The notes beneath the pieces are model-generated. The model searched no databases. It was not told the DNA's origin and saw only the letters and a list, made by a program, of their open reading frames with translations. Made by a program: the position numbers and the translations under genes. A stretch of DNA of 36,118 bases from Nemertoderma westbladi (taxonomy: Eukaryota > Xenacoelomorpha > Nemertodermatida > Nemertodermatidae): positions 1 to 36,118 of the forward strand of contig JAUCBJ010002256.1 in NCBI GenBank assembly GCA_032718475.1. The letters run 5' to 3'. This document shows, in pieces, positions 20,710 to 30,581 of the stretch (the first letter of the stretch is position 1; every line of letters begins with the position of its first letter).

Positions 20710-21485
20710 TGACTGATCTACAGCCAAAACTACTCTAACGATTTTAATGAAATTTTCACAGCGGCTAGATACCGCGATTCTAAGGTCCCTGGTATGTTCC
20801 GCTATTTCGTCCATGAGCCGTGGGCTCGAAAAATAGACATAAACGAAAAAACGCCATAGGCGCAATGATAAAAACACCAGCTGGCACTCATGAAAAATGG
20901 ATAGAGATAGCCTAGTAATGCTATTCTATAGGAATGGCCACCTAACAAGGAAATGCTTTCTCTGCCAAGTATTATCCTCATCCTACAACTCAGACAGTAA
21001 GCAAACAAAAGCCGTGGGATTCTAATGTATTACATCATAAGCTGATTGCTCTCCCAATAGCCCTCACACACTCACTGAATCCAATGAAATCGAATATCTA
21101 TTAGCTTAATGCGAATAGCTGGTAAGCTGAATGCCATTTTAGTTATTGTGTAGGCCTACTACTGTTGACTGTAGAGTAGACTGCTATGTTGCATGTATTT
21201 AATTAAAATAATTTTCGTAGAGGGAAGTTAATTTGGGATTACTCTCTATCAGATGTAAGCAAAGCTGTTCAATGGGGTGGGTCATGGGACCCAAATATAC
21301 AGTAGTACATTAAGCATGGCAACGATTTCTGATATAATTAAAATACAAATTGATTTATTTTTATTTTATATCTATTTTATTGATAAAATAATAATATGAT
21401 TTTACCGAATTTCATTTACCCCGTTGGGGAGTGTATATTATTATATTATTATTAAAATACAAGACAGGGGCTTGTTTCGATATAT

Positions 21486-21700
21486 GTAGTTGCGCCCTTC
21501 GAGCAGCACGTGAGTTAATCAAATATTAGACACAATGTTTGACTTTGTCCCTTCTAGCAGCACGTGAGTTTTGCTTTGACCCTTGATATATGATGTTGCG
21601 CCCTTCGAGCAGCACGTGAGTTACATCAAATAATAGACACACTGTTTGACTTTGTCCCTTCGAGCAGCACGTGAGTTTGGCTTTGACCCTTCCAGCAGCG
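21486..21700 (+). repeat. ~106-bp tandem duplication with a GCAGCACGTGAGTT motif
   Basis: The segment starting GTTGCGCCCTTCGAGCAGCA near 21490 repeats near 21596, including AGACACA.TGTTTGACTTTG. Within each copy, CCCTTC.AGCAGCACGTGAGTT occurs twice. It directly precedes the GAGCC-rich array. Confidence 0.8.
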
Positions 21701-21704
21701 TGTG

Positions 21705-22506
21705 TCAATCGAGCCGAATCATACTGATCGAGCCGAATAGAACCAATCGAGGCGATCAAGCCGAGTCGAGCACAATCGAGCCGAGTCAAGCCGAACGGAG
21801 CCGAGTTGAGCCCAATCAAGCCTAGTCGAGCCAGACTGAGGCGAGGCAAGCCCAATCGAGTCGAGTCGAGCCCAATAGAGCCGAGTCGAGCCCAATCAAT
21901 CCTAGTCGAGCCTAATTGAGCCGGACCGAGCCAAGTCGAGCCCAATCGAGCCAGACTGAGCCAAGTTGAGACAAATCGAGCCGAATCAAACCCAATCAAT
22001 CCCAATCGAGCCGAGTCGAGCGGATTGAGCCCAATTGAGCCAAGTCGAGCCAGACTGAGCCGAGTCGAACCCAATCGAGCCGATTGAGCTGAGTCGACTC
22101 AGACCGAGCCGAGCCAAGCCCAATTTAGCCGTGTCACGCCAAATTGAGCCGAACTGAGTCGAGTCGAGCCCAATCAAGCCGAGTCGAGCCCAATCGAATC
22201 GAGTCGAGCCAAATAGAGCCGATTCGATCCCAATCAAGCCTAAGTCGAGCCCAATCGAGCCGGACTGAGCCAAGTTGAGCCGAGTCAAGCCCAATCAATC
22301 CCAATCGAGCCGATTCGAGCCCAATCGAGCCGAGTCGAGCCAATTTGAGCCGGACCGAGCCGAGTCGAACCCAATCAAACCGATTGAGCCGAATTGAGAT
22401 GTGTCAAGTCGAGCCCAATCAAGCCGAGTCTAGCCCAATCGAGCCAAACCGAGCCGATCAAGCCAAGTCGAACTGAATCGAGCCCAATCGTGCCAGACCG
22501 AGCCGA
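21705..22506 (+). repeat. Degenerate short-period array rich in GAGCCGAGTC / GAGCCCAATC
   Basis: About 800 bp consist almost wholly of ~10-bp words of the form GAGCCnAnTC, with frequent single-base variation and indels. The opposite strand reads as long frames such as RLGSIGLDSARLG because the words lack stops there. These frames have only repeat composition and I do not treat them as genes. Confidence 0.9.
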
Positions 22507-22572
22507 GCTCATTGTCTCTTTTATTTAAAATAAAAAGTCGGTTCCTTATCGGGCCGCTAGGCCCGTCACTAG

Positions 22573-24064
22573 TTAGGAACCGAGAGGTTCATTACTGTAA
22601 GAATTGCTCGAGACTGGCTGACTGACTGACTGATCTACAGCCAAAACTACTCTAACGATTTTGATGAAATTTTCACAGCATCTAGATACCGCGATTCTAA
22701 GGTCCCTGGTATGTTCCGCTATTTCGCCCATGAGCCGTGGGCTCGAAAAATAGACATAAACGAAAAAACGCCATAGGCGCAATGGTAAAATAACACCAAT
22801 GACAGCTGGTGTCCTGATGAAAAATGGTTTATGTAATGCATTTCTACACAAGGCTTAGTAATAAATCGGTGAGGTTGCCAAGATTATTATACTTAGTACA
22901 CCCATACTGTTTGTTTAGGCCCTGCACTCTCTGTCAAAGCAAACATTGACTGGTGGTTGGTTTAGTTTGAAATCTATTATCGCCTCAGCTGAATTACTCT
23001 TCCCAATGCAATCTATGGGAATATCTCACTCTGCTAATGTAAGCTGAATGACAGTTACGTAGACAGTGAGTTGGCTACATTAATGCCAACATTATTGCAA
23101 AATGTTTTATTGTTGGATTACTCTATGTCAGTCACCCCTTCAGAACATTGTATAGGGAATTTACTTTAGTTTACTCTACTGTGCCATTCAGCTGAATGGA
23201 TTTGAGCGATTGCCAAGTTACAGAGTTGGATCATTCTCTGACCATAGGCAAAGACATCAAATCTTTTTAAAAATATACTTTTTCCATGTTTTTTTTTCTG
23301 ACCAAAAATTTCAAAAAAAATTTTTTCATAGCCAGTACTGTCAATCGATTTGCCATCAAAAATAACGCAAAAATTTTTTTTTGCAAAATTTCAAATTACT
23401 GTAAATTTTTGGCGACTGGGGGGGGGGTCAATTTTTTTCGATCCGCTATAACTCCGGAACGCTTTGTCCAAATTCGATGGGGTTTTTATTTTTCAACTTA
23501 ATTCGACGTCCTCTTTCAGTCTATCCATTTTTCGAAACCCCAAACAGCACCGTTCAAAAATTAATTTTTTCTAGTTCTAGAATTTTACAAATTTCAAAAA
23601 AGTTGCAGTATTTTATTAACACCCTTACGGAATTCGATAGCGTTTTCGATTTTTATATTAAACGCAATATCCTGAATCTCACTAGCCTAGTTTCGCGTCA
23701 CCAACGCCAAGACTTCATACTTTTTGAGGAAAATTTTTCTAGAATAATTTTTATTTAATTACATTTATCGCGATTTCTTATTACTGGTTGCACATGAATT
23801 GATGGAGTTTTCAATTTATTAACTAAACACGATATCGCGCATCGCACCAGCGTGGTTTCGAAATTCCAAAACGAGGTCTTCACTAGTTGCAGGTCGATTT
23901 TGTTCTAGAATTGAGCAACTAATAATAGATCGAATTTATTAATAATTATTGTATGAAATATGATTGTATTTTTACATAATTATTAGTTCTATATTTATTC
24001 TCGTTGTCTCTTTTATTTAAAATAAAAAGTCGGTTCCTTATCGGGCCGCTAGGCCCGTCACTAG
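22573..24064 (+). mobile_element. Helentron-like element C (complete, 1492 bp)
   Basis: The 5' end TTAGGAACCGAGAGG abuts the CTAG of element B. A CTGA microsatellite and the conserved core (CTCTAACGATTTTGATGAAA, about 22650) follow. The 3' end has TCGGTTCC, the hairpin CGGGCCGCTAGGCCCG (24042-24057) and CTAG (24061-24064). The subterminal repeats pair exactly. A TTCCCA...TATGGGAATATC segment near 22985 matches copy E. The last 950 bp match element A. No replicase is encoded. Confidence 0.75.
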
Positions 24065-24399
24065 TTAGCAAGTCGTAGGACTTGATTACTGTAAGAATTG
24101 TTGGCTGATTGACTGACTGGCTGACTGGCTGACTGACTGGCTGGCTGGCTGACTGATCTACAGCCAAAACTACTCTAACGATTTTGATGAAATTTTCACA
24201 GCAGCTAGATACCGCGATTCTAAGGTCCCTGGCATGGTCGGCTACTCCGTCCATAGCCTCTGGGCTCGAAAAATAGAGATAAACGAAAAAAACGCCATAG
24301 GCGCAATGGTAAAATAACACCAATGACAGCTTGTTGATGGAATTTACATTTGATTGATGACTTCCGACTTGCTTAACGGCGTCTTGACGCCGTCTCTAG
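24065..24399 (+). mobile_element. Helentron-like element D (short complete copy, 335 bp)
   Basis: It begins TTAGCAAGTCGTAGGACTTG next to the CTAG of element C. A CTGA/CTGG microsatellite (about 24104-24158) and the core CTCTAACGATTTTGATGAAA follow. It ends with CGACTTGCT, a perfect hairpin ACGGCGTC-TT-GACGCCGT (24376-24393) and CTAG (24396-24399), then T. Its subterminal pair is AGCAAGTCG/CGACTTGCT, unlike that of B and C, and its hairpin has a different but fully paired sequence. The plan matches INE-like relatives of Helentrons: subterminal repeat, microsatellite, core, subterminal repeat, hairpin. Confidence 0.75.
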
Positions 24400-25236
24400 T
24401 ATTTATGAGGTTATTTCATGTTAGTTATTAAAAAAAATTACAATTGAATTTCTTGTCTCACATTAGGGAATCGATGCCAAATTTGAGACATGCAACATTT
24501 CTTCAAAAATCAGCAACTGCTAGGCGAAATCAACTTTCGAGACCTGGAAAAATGGATTCTACGCCCCGGGAAACCCCTTATTACATAATTTCTGAGGAAG
24601 TCCAGTGTTTACATTTTTACACAGGACCCAACGAAGTTCAAAACCTGTCTCTTATATGGACCAATGACTGTAATAAAAAATAGGTATTTTTTGCGGCACT
24701 TCAAAACTTGATTAAAATATCCTCCCAGTGTAACTTGATCCTTTGCTACAGTACAAGTTTTTAAGCTTAAAACCCTAAGGCTTTTACAGTTTTGAATCGA
24801 ATCACATGAAAGTTTTTTTACATGATAAGATCAAAGATGGGGCAACATAACTATCAGGCGAAATTTTGTGAAAATAATTAAGCACCGCTAGGTGGCGCTG
24901 CAAATTTATGCTACATTTTTAGGTTTGTTATAAATAGTATTAAATTTTATTAACAACAAATTTCGAAAAGTTGTCTGATACTTTTATGCAGGGTGGCTAT
25001 GTAGACACCCACAGAAAGTTTCAGACTAATTGCTCAAAAATTGTAGAAGTAGTAGGGTTTTGAAGTTGACAATTTCATAAAAAAAATATTTGGAGATAAT
25101 CGACCTTTCCTTATACATAGTAATAGTAATTTCAATAGGAATCCCTAAATGGAAATTGTTATAACTTGAAAACTAAAAGAGCTATTATATAGCGGTTTTC
25201 AGATTTGGAAACAACATTTAATCGTGCATTATAAGT
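24400..25236. other. Spacer between the Helentron-like chain and the AMN1 3' end
   Basis: An AT-rich sequence with one 79-codon frame (24444-24683) that I do not recognise and that lacks supporting signals. A near-palindrome, GCACCGCTAGGTGGCGC, sits at about 24883. No other feature was seen. Confidence 0.5.
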
Positions 25237-25242
25237 TTTATT
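25237..25242 (-). terminator. AMN1: Polyadenylation signal of AMN1
   Basis: TTTATT on the plus strand reads AATAAA on the minus strand, 105 bp past the AMN1 stop codon. It is the first canonical signal downstream of the stop that I see. Confidence 0.5.
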
Positions 25243-25346
25243 TTTGTAAGAATCAGCTGTTAATTCAACAATATAAATTCCAACTTGGAACAATTATTTC
25301 ATTATCAGTATCATTACACTTTAATGAATCGGTATTATTATATACT

Positions 25347-25562
25347 TTAGTATATTGTATAGGATAAGCATTGGAATTTGTTATTGTTGTTCGTAGCTAT
25401 TTGTTCTAATGCTTCGCGGGATCTGGGAGTTAGGAGACGGCAGTTGTGGATGATTAGGGTAAGAAGTTTGTTACAGAACACGGAAAGGCTCTCAATAGAC
25501 TCATCGGTGATCCGGTTGCAATGGTCCAAGTGGATTTCTTCCAGAGTTTTACTACAGTTTCC
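25347..25562 (-). CDS. AMN1: AMN1 exon 4 (C-terminal, with stop)
   Basis: It follows the acceptor ATTCTTACAG (AG at 25564-25563) and begins GNCSKTLEEIHLDHCN. It contains the final leucine-rich repeats and ends QCLSYTIY with TAA at 25349-25347. The C-terminal TYTIY-like ending matches the vertebrate protein. Confidence 0.9.
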   Translation of the reverse strand, partial: GNCSKTLEEIHLDHCNRITDESIESLSVFCNKLLTLIIHNCRLLTPRSREALEQIATNNNNKFQCLSYTIY

Positions 25563-28500
25563 CTGTAAGAATGAATATAACAAATTATAGGGATTGGAGG
25601 AGTATTCTTTAGTTGTAGAAATAAATCATCATTCAGTGAACTAGGAATCAGTTGAGTTTAGTGGCTTCGATTGTAAAATATTTGTAAACAGTTTAAATAT
25701 GGGAGAATCTTTTTAGTTGCGATCGTTTTAACCAAGTTGCCTTGGTTCCCATTTATCGACCAGTTAAGGATGAAAGCCAGGGTTATATGCAGCATTTAAA
25801 GCACTGTGCCCAAACAGTGTTGCCCCATCTAGGGATCGAACCAGGGCCTCCTAATTGAAAGCCCCGGAATGTCACCATTAGACCAAGCTGCTGCTCGTAA
25901 TAGTAATAACGATCGGTAAATATCGATTGTGAAAGGGTTATCTATATTGGACAGCTGTCAGAAATCCTTACCATTACCTGAGCCAATGAGAAGACTCCCT
26001 CGTCTGTTATGTCAGTCCCAGAGCAACTAATGTAACGAAGTTTGTTGCTCCAACGACCAATTGCGACCAATGAGTCATCAGTTAATTTTAGACAGCCAGA
26101 TACATTGAGAGACATTAGTAGACGGCATCTTTCAGCAATGCTTATAATTGCCTCGTCTAAATAACGATAATAATTATAATATAATAAATAAATAGAAATA
26201 CGTGAATGAATACAGGTATCATGAGTTTTCTATTATGAGACAGGCTAGACGCTAGCATAATAAGCAGAGTGGCGAGAGTCAGTAACATAATTTTGTGTCA
26301 GAAACGTTTCTCTTATCAGGCAGCCTAAACTCGCACAAACGAACGCACAGTTGCGAGAGTCAGTAACATGTCAGAAACGTTTCTCTTATCAGGCAGCCTA
26401 AACTCGCACACACGAACGCACAGTTGCGAGAGTCAGTAACATGTCAGAAACGTTTCTCTTATCAGGCAGCCTAAACTCGCACAAACGAACGCACAGTTGC
26501 GAGAGTCAGTAACATGTCAGAAACGTTTCTCTTATCAGGCAGCCTAAACTCGCACAAACGAACGCACAGTTGCGAGAGTCAGTAACATGTCAGAAACGTT
26601 TCTCTTATCAGGCAGCCTAAACTCGCACAAACGAACGCACAGTTGCGAGAGTCAGTAACATGTCAGAAACGTTTCTCTTATCAGGCAGCCTAAACTCGCA
26701 CAAACGAACGCACAGTTGCGAGAGTCAGTAACATGTCAGAAACGTTTCCCTTATCAGGCAGCCTAAACTCGCACAAACGAACGCACAGTTGCGAGAGTCA
26801 GTAACATGTCAGAAACGTTTCTCTTATCAGGCAGCCTAAACTCGCACAAACGAACGCACAGTTGCGAGAGTCAGTAACATGTCAGAAACGTTTCCTATCA
26901 GGCAGCCTAAACTCGACAAACGAACGCACAGTTGCGAGAGTCAGTAACATGTCAGAAACGTTTCTCTTATCAGGCAGCCTAAACTCGCACAAACGAACGC
27001 ACAGTTGCGAGAGTCAGTAACATGTCAGAAACGTTTCTCTTATCAGGCAGCCTAAACTCGCACAAACGAACGCACAGTTGCGAGAGTCAGTAACATGCCA
27101 GAAACGTTTCTCTTATCTGGCAGCCTAAACTCGCACAAACGAACGAACAGTTGCGAGAGTCATTAACATGTCAGAAACGTTTCTCTTATCAGGCAGCCTA
27201 AACTCGCACAAACGAACGCACAGTTGCGAGAGTCAGTAACATGCCAGAAACGTTTCTCTTATCTGGCACCCTAAACTCGCACAAACGAACGCACAGTTGC
27301 GAGAGTCAGTAACATGTCAGAAACGTTTCCCTTATCAGGCAGCCTAAACTCGCACAAACGAACGCACAGTTGCGAGAGTCAGTAACATGTCAGAAACGTT
27401 TCTCTTATCAGGCAGCCTAAACTCGCACAAACGAACGCACAGTTGCGAGAGTCAGTAACATGTCAGAAACGTTTCTCTTATCAGGCACCCTAAACTCGCA
27501 CAAACGAACGCACAGTTGCGAGAGTCAGTAACATGTCAGAAACGTTTCCTATCAGGCAGCCTAAACTCGACAAACGAACGCACAGTTGCGAGAGTCAGTA
27601 ACATGTCAGAAACGTTTCTCTTATCAGGCAGCCTAAACTCGCACAAACGAACGCACAGTTGCGAGAGTCAGTAACATGTCAGAAACGTTTCTCTTATCAG
27701 GCAGCCTAAACTCGCACAAACGAACGCACAGTTGCGAGAGTCAGTAACATGCCAGAAACGTTTCTCTTATCTGGCAGCCTAAACTCGCACAAACGAACGA
27801 ACAGTTGCGAGAGTCATTAACATGTCAGAAACGTTTCTCTTATCAGGCAGCCTAAACTCGCACAAACGAACGCACACTTGCGAGAGTCAGTAACATGCCA
27901 GAAACGTTTCTCTTATCTGGCACCCTAAACTCGCACAAACGAACGCACAGTTGCGAGAGTCAGTAACATGCCAGAAACGTTTCTCTTATCTGGCACCCTA
28001 AACTCGCACAAACGAACGCACAGTTGCGAGAGTCAGTAACATGCCAGAAACGTTTCTCTTATCTGGCAGCCTAAACTCGCACAAACGAACGAACAGTTGC
28101 GAGAGTCATTAACATGTCAGAAACGTTTCTCTTATCAGGCAGCCTAAACTCGCACAAACGAACGCACAGTTGCGAGAGTCAGTAACATGCCAGAAACGTT
28201 TCTCTTATCTGGCACCCTAAACTCGCACAAACGAAAGCACAGTTGCGAGAGTCAGTAACATGCCAGAAACGTTTCTCTTATCTGGCACCCTAAACTCGCA
28301 CAAACGAACGCACAGTTGCGAGAGTCAGTAACATGCCAGAAACGTTTCTCTTATCTGGCACCCTAAACTCGCACAAACGAACGCACAGTTGCGAGAGTCA
28401 GTAACATGCCAGAAACGTTTCTCTTATCTGGCACCCTAAACTCGCACAAACGAACGCACAGTTGCGAGAGTCAGTAACATGCCAGAAACGTTTCTCTTAT

Positions 28501-29943
28501 CTGGCACCCTAAACTCGCACAAACGAACGCACAGTTGCGAGAGTCAGTAACATGTCAGAAACGTTTCTCTTATCAGGCAGCCTAAACTCGCACAAACGAA
28601 CGCACAGTTGCGAGAGTCAGTAACATGCCAGAAACGTTTCTCTTATCTGGCACCCTAAACTCGCACAAACGAACGCACAGTTGCGAGAGTCAGTAACATG
28701 CCAGAAACGTTTCTCTTATCTGGCACCCTAAACTCGCACAAACGAACGCACAGTTGCGAGAGTCAGTAACATGCCAGAAACGTTTCTCTTATCTGGCACC
28801 CTAAACTCGCACAAACGAACGCACAGTTGCGAGAGTCAGTAACATGCCAGAAACGTTTCTCTTATCTGGCACCCTAAACTCGCACAAACGAACGCACAGT
28901 TGCGAGAGTCAGCACTGGGTACTGCTAATGCGATAGTTGTCATTCAGTTGGTAACAGGGGCTACTTACCTGTTACATTAGTGCATCTCCTTAAAGAAATA
29001 ACCTGCAAAAATAAAGTGGAAACCAATTTAGGAATGCATTAACAATAAATTGCATTAAAGATTGTTGTAGTTCCAGCCAGTTGGACTTCTAAAACAAGAA
29101 TCATATACTGGTACTTAAAAACCTAAAGAAGGGACACAACCAATAACGGCAGAGGACAATAATGTCGAATTCCCAAAATTTGTCAGATTATAACTTAGGG
29201 TTGCATCTCAGTTATATATAATTATGGTTAAGGACTATCCCTAACCAAAACGATAAACTAAATATGGTATGGACAGATAGATAGGAGACCATGAGGGCGT
29301 AAATTGCGGACACACAAGGTAGCCGGTAGTATTTCCAGGTCTATATACCTTTATAGCCTGAGCCGATAACGGATTTAAAACGGGACCGTTTAGCGCGGTC
29401 CCGCGTGGACGCCATTGCCGACTTTGGTGTTTCCGCTTTTTAGTTCGTAGTTAGTGTTGGTGCAAGTTGGAGTTGAGTTTTTCTTGTTGCACCGGTAGGG
29501 TACTACTTCTCTAGTACTGACCCATAGGAAGGACACTGCACCCTGGTAATATATTATACCATTTACTTACTAACCGTTAAATAACTACAATGTTTCGATA
29601 AATATATAAGCGATTCCGATGTGATTTCATCTCGAGTTTCCTTAATAGCATTGAGATCCAACTTGGACAAATGTTTACAAATATCCAGTTTCTTGACACC
29701 AAAATCAGTGAGTTTACTTTCCGATAAATCAACCTTTGATACGCGAGTATTGACGAAGAACTCTATGTTGTTATCGGTAAGTGACCCCCTTTTACTCATC
29801 AGATAGAGCAGTTTGTTTTTTAGGTTTACTGGCAAATTTGCCACGTTGTGGAGGTTTTTTGTTACAATTCTTGTATCAGAAATGAAGGATAACAGAGACA
29901 AATCAAAGAGCGATAAAACATTATAGTTATATGTGTTATTCAT
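25347..29943 (-). CDS. AMN1: AMN1 homologue, leucine-rich-repeat protein (four exons, 265 aa)
   Basis: The minus-strand exons 29943-29575, 29002-28969, 26156-25978 and 25562-25347 join in frame (phases 0, 1, 0) to 265 residues; vertebrate AMN1 has about 258. The product aligns along its length with vertebrate AMN1: TSESLIYLSKHCSYL, VISLRRCTNVTDEAI, LKLTDDSLVAIG, ISCSGTDITDEGV, KTLEEIHLDHCNRITDE and SREALEQI near the end. It consists of cysteine-containing leucine-rich repeats of the F-box/LRR type without an F-box. The name comes from yeast Amn1, an antagonist of mitotic exit; the animal protein's role is poorly known. The ATG at 29943 (MNNTYNYN) corresponds well to the vertebrate N-terminus. 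Introns are 572, 2812 and 415 bp; intron 2 carries a satellite and intron 3 a SINE. Divergent neighbour: GLE1. Confidence 0.9.
25718..25896 (-). mobile_element. tRNA-derived SINE in AMN1 intron 3
   Basis: On the minus strand, 25896-25821 is tRNA-like: an A-box-type TGGTCTAATGGT, an anticodon-loop-like CTTTCAA and a B box GGTTCGATCCC, with imperfect stem pairing. About 100 bp of unrelated body follow (GGGCACAGTGCTTTAAATGC, then a GAACCAAGGCAACTTGG near-palindrome) and an A-rich end. This head-plus-body structure is that of a SINE rather than a tRNA gene; the head most resembles Glu/Asp-type tRNAs. I cannot name the family. Confidence 0.75.
25978..26156 (-). CDS. AMN1: AMN1 exon 3
   Basis: It follows the acceptor CGTTATTTAG (AG at 26158-26157) and ends before the donor GTAATG (25977 on). 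Its first two bases complete a GAC codon started by exon 2. It encodes DEAIISIAERCRLLMSLNVS then GCLKLTDDSL and ISCSGTDITDEGVFSLAQ. These are central leucine-rich repeats matching vertebrate AMN1 with no gaps. Confidence 0.9.
26262..28912. repeat. 73-bp satellite array (about 36 units) inside AMN1 intron 2
   Basis: The unit starts GCGAGAGTCAGTAACATGTC, then AGAAACGTTTCTCTTATCAG, then GCAGCCTAAACTCGCACAAA, CGAACGCACAGTT: 73 bp. Two linked variants dominate: ATGTCAG...ATCAGGCAGCC mainly in the first half, and ATGCCAG...ATCTGGCACCC mainly in the second. A third variant carries GAACGAACAG with TCATTAAC. A 70-bp unit (TTTCCTATC, CTCGACAAACG) at 26891 recurs at 27545, 654 bp later, equal to eight 73-bp units plus one 70-bp unit. 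It nearly fills intron 2, starting 56 bp past the 5' splice site of exon 2. Confidence 0.97.
28969..29002 (-). CDS. AMN1: AMN1 exon 2 (34-nt micro-exon)
   Basis: It lies between the acceptor TTTATTTTTGCAG (AG at 29004-29003) and a perfect donor GTAAGT (28968-28963). It reads VISLRRCTNVT plus one base of the next Asp codon and aligns without gaps to the EASLKRCCNLTD segment of vertebrate AMN1. Only 34 nt long, it separates a 572-bp from a 2812-bp intron. Confidence 0.85.
29273..29450 (+). repeat. Interspersed repeat, diverged copy of 31068-31220
   Basis: The stretch GACCATGAGGGCGTAAATTG CGGACACACAAGGTA through CTGAGCCGATAAC and GGACGCCATTGCCGACTTTG matches the right arm of the foldback element and the adjoining tRNA-like segment at 31068-31220, but the B-box part is lost. 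An extra hairpin GGGACCGTTTAGCGCGGTCCC sits near 29382-29402. It lies in AMN1 intron 1. Confidence 0.7.
29575..29943 (-). CDS. AMN1: AMN1 exon 1 (N-terminal)
   Basis: The ATG at 29943-29941 opens MNNTYNYNVLSLFDLSLLSF, followed by the first leucine-rich repeats (SKVDLSESKLTDFGVKKL, KHLSKLDLNAIK). The exon ends at ...CSYLT before GTTAGT. The frame stays open 21 codons upstream, but without another ATG. A stronger GTAAGT donor lies four bases downstream of the one used; only the first keeps exon 2 in frame. Confidence 0.85.
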
Positions 29944-30440
29944 ATTTCTCCACTTATTTGTATTACTCCCTACTGTTTTTTCCGACCATCGCGATGCTTT
30001 AGACAAACAAATATATTGTAATTCTAATTACTCTATAAAATATAATTATTCGGCCATTTGAGGATTTGACCAGGGATAACGCATACAGTCCTATGATTTC
30101 GTGTAATGAATATTTACCCAATAGAGTATTAAGGGTAACTGGACATTGCTGGAACCTGGAAAGCAATACAGCAATATAGTCTAATATTGGAATGAGCTCA
30201 GTACGACATGAAATACCTGGCTTTCTAGGCTTCTAAGTCTAACCTTTCCGCAGTACTGCACGGTTTCCATGCCTGTTGCTTAGAAGGCCGTGGGAGTAAG
30301 TGGTAATAATATACAGTAGAAATTGAAATAGCGTACGACTGACTGTACGAGAGCATACTTCAGTACTTCTTTAATTAAGTAACATACAGTCTGACAGTAT
30401 ACAGGGACATATCGGTAATTTAAAAACAGAAGGGGTAGGT

Positions 30441-30470
30441 CATGGCCTACTATATATATAGTAGGCCATG
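30441..30470. repeat. Perfect 30-bp palindrome
   Basis: CATGGCCTACTATAT meets its own exact reverse complement with no spacer. A shorter relative lies at 30582-30607 with the same outer arms. Confidence 0.95.
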
Positions 30471-30522
30471 GGTAGGTAGTCACTAACATAGATCTCGAGA
30501 TACCCGTACATACTGTACAATC

Positions 30523-30550
30523 AAGGACTACTTAAGCTTCAGTAGTCCTT
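30523..30550. repeat. Perfect 10-bp hairpin
   Basis: The arms AAGGACTACT (30523-30532) and AGTAGTCCTT (30541-30550) flank an 8-base loop. TGTACA-type bases on both sides extend the pairing imperfectly. Confidence 0.9.
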
Positions 30551-30581
30551 GTGTACAATATTCAATTACATGTCGGTTCTG

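Larger units (their letters stand above)
20632..22572 (+). mobile_element. Helentron-like element B, carrying tandem-repeat cargo
   Basis: It begins TTAGGAACCGAGAGG directly after the CTAG of element A. A CTGG/CTGA microsatellite follows (20671-20715), then a conserved core with CTCTAACGATTTTAATGAAA (20732 on). It ends with the inverted TCGGTTCC, the hairpin at 22550-22565 and CTAG at 22569-22572. The GGAACCGA and TCGGTTCC subterminal repeats are exact inverses. Its interior holds a ~106-bp duplication and an 800-bp GAGCC-rich array absent from C and D. No replication protein is present, so it is non-autonomous. Confidence 0.7.

Noticed and set aside
20632-20877. Minus-strand frames sharing FSSPRLMDEIAEHTRDLRIA (also 22573-22851 and 23946-24323)
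   Set aside because: Similarity reflects the shared Helentron-like 5' core, which is conserved as DNA; the frames end in microsatellite-encoded SQPASQP repeats.
21526-22343. Minus-strand frames of 70-182 codons (RLGSIGLDSARLG type)
   Set aside because: They arise from the GAGCC-rich short-period array inside element B; frames overlap and shift with no protein-like features.
24444-24683. 79-codon plus-strand frame
   Set aside because: No recognised homology, no ATG at its start, and no splice or polyadenylation signals tie it to a gene.
25821-25896. Functional tRNA gene on the minus strand
   Set aside because: A and B boxes are present, but stems are imperfect and a SINE body follows.
26262-28912. 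CRISPR-like regular array
   Set aside because: Units are contiguous 73-bp satellite copies with no unique spacers, and the array lies in the intron of an animal gene.
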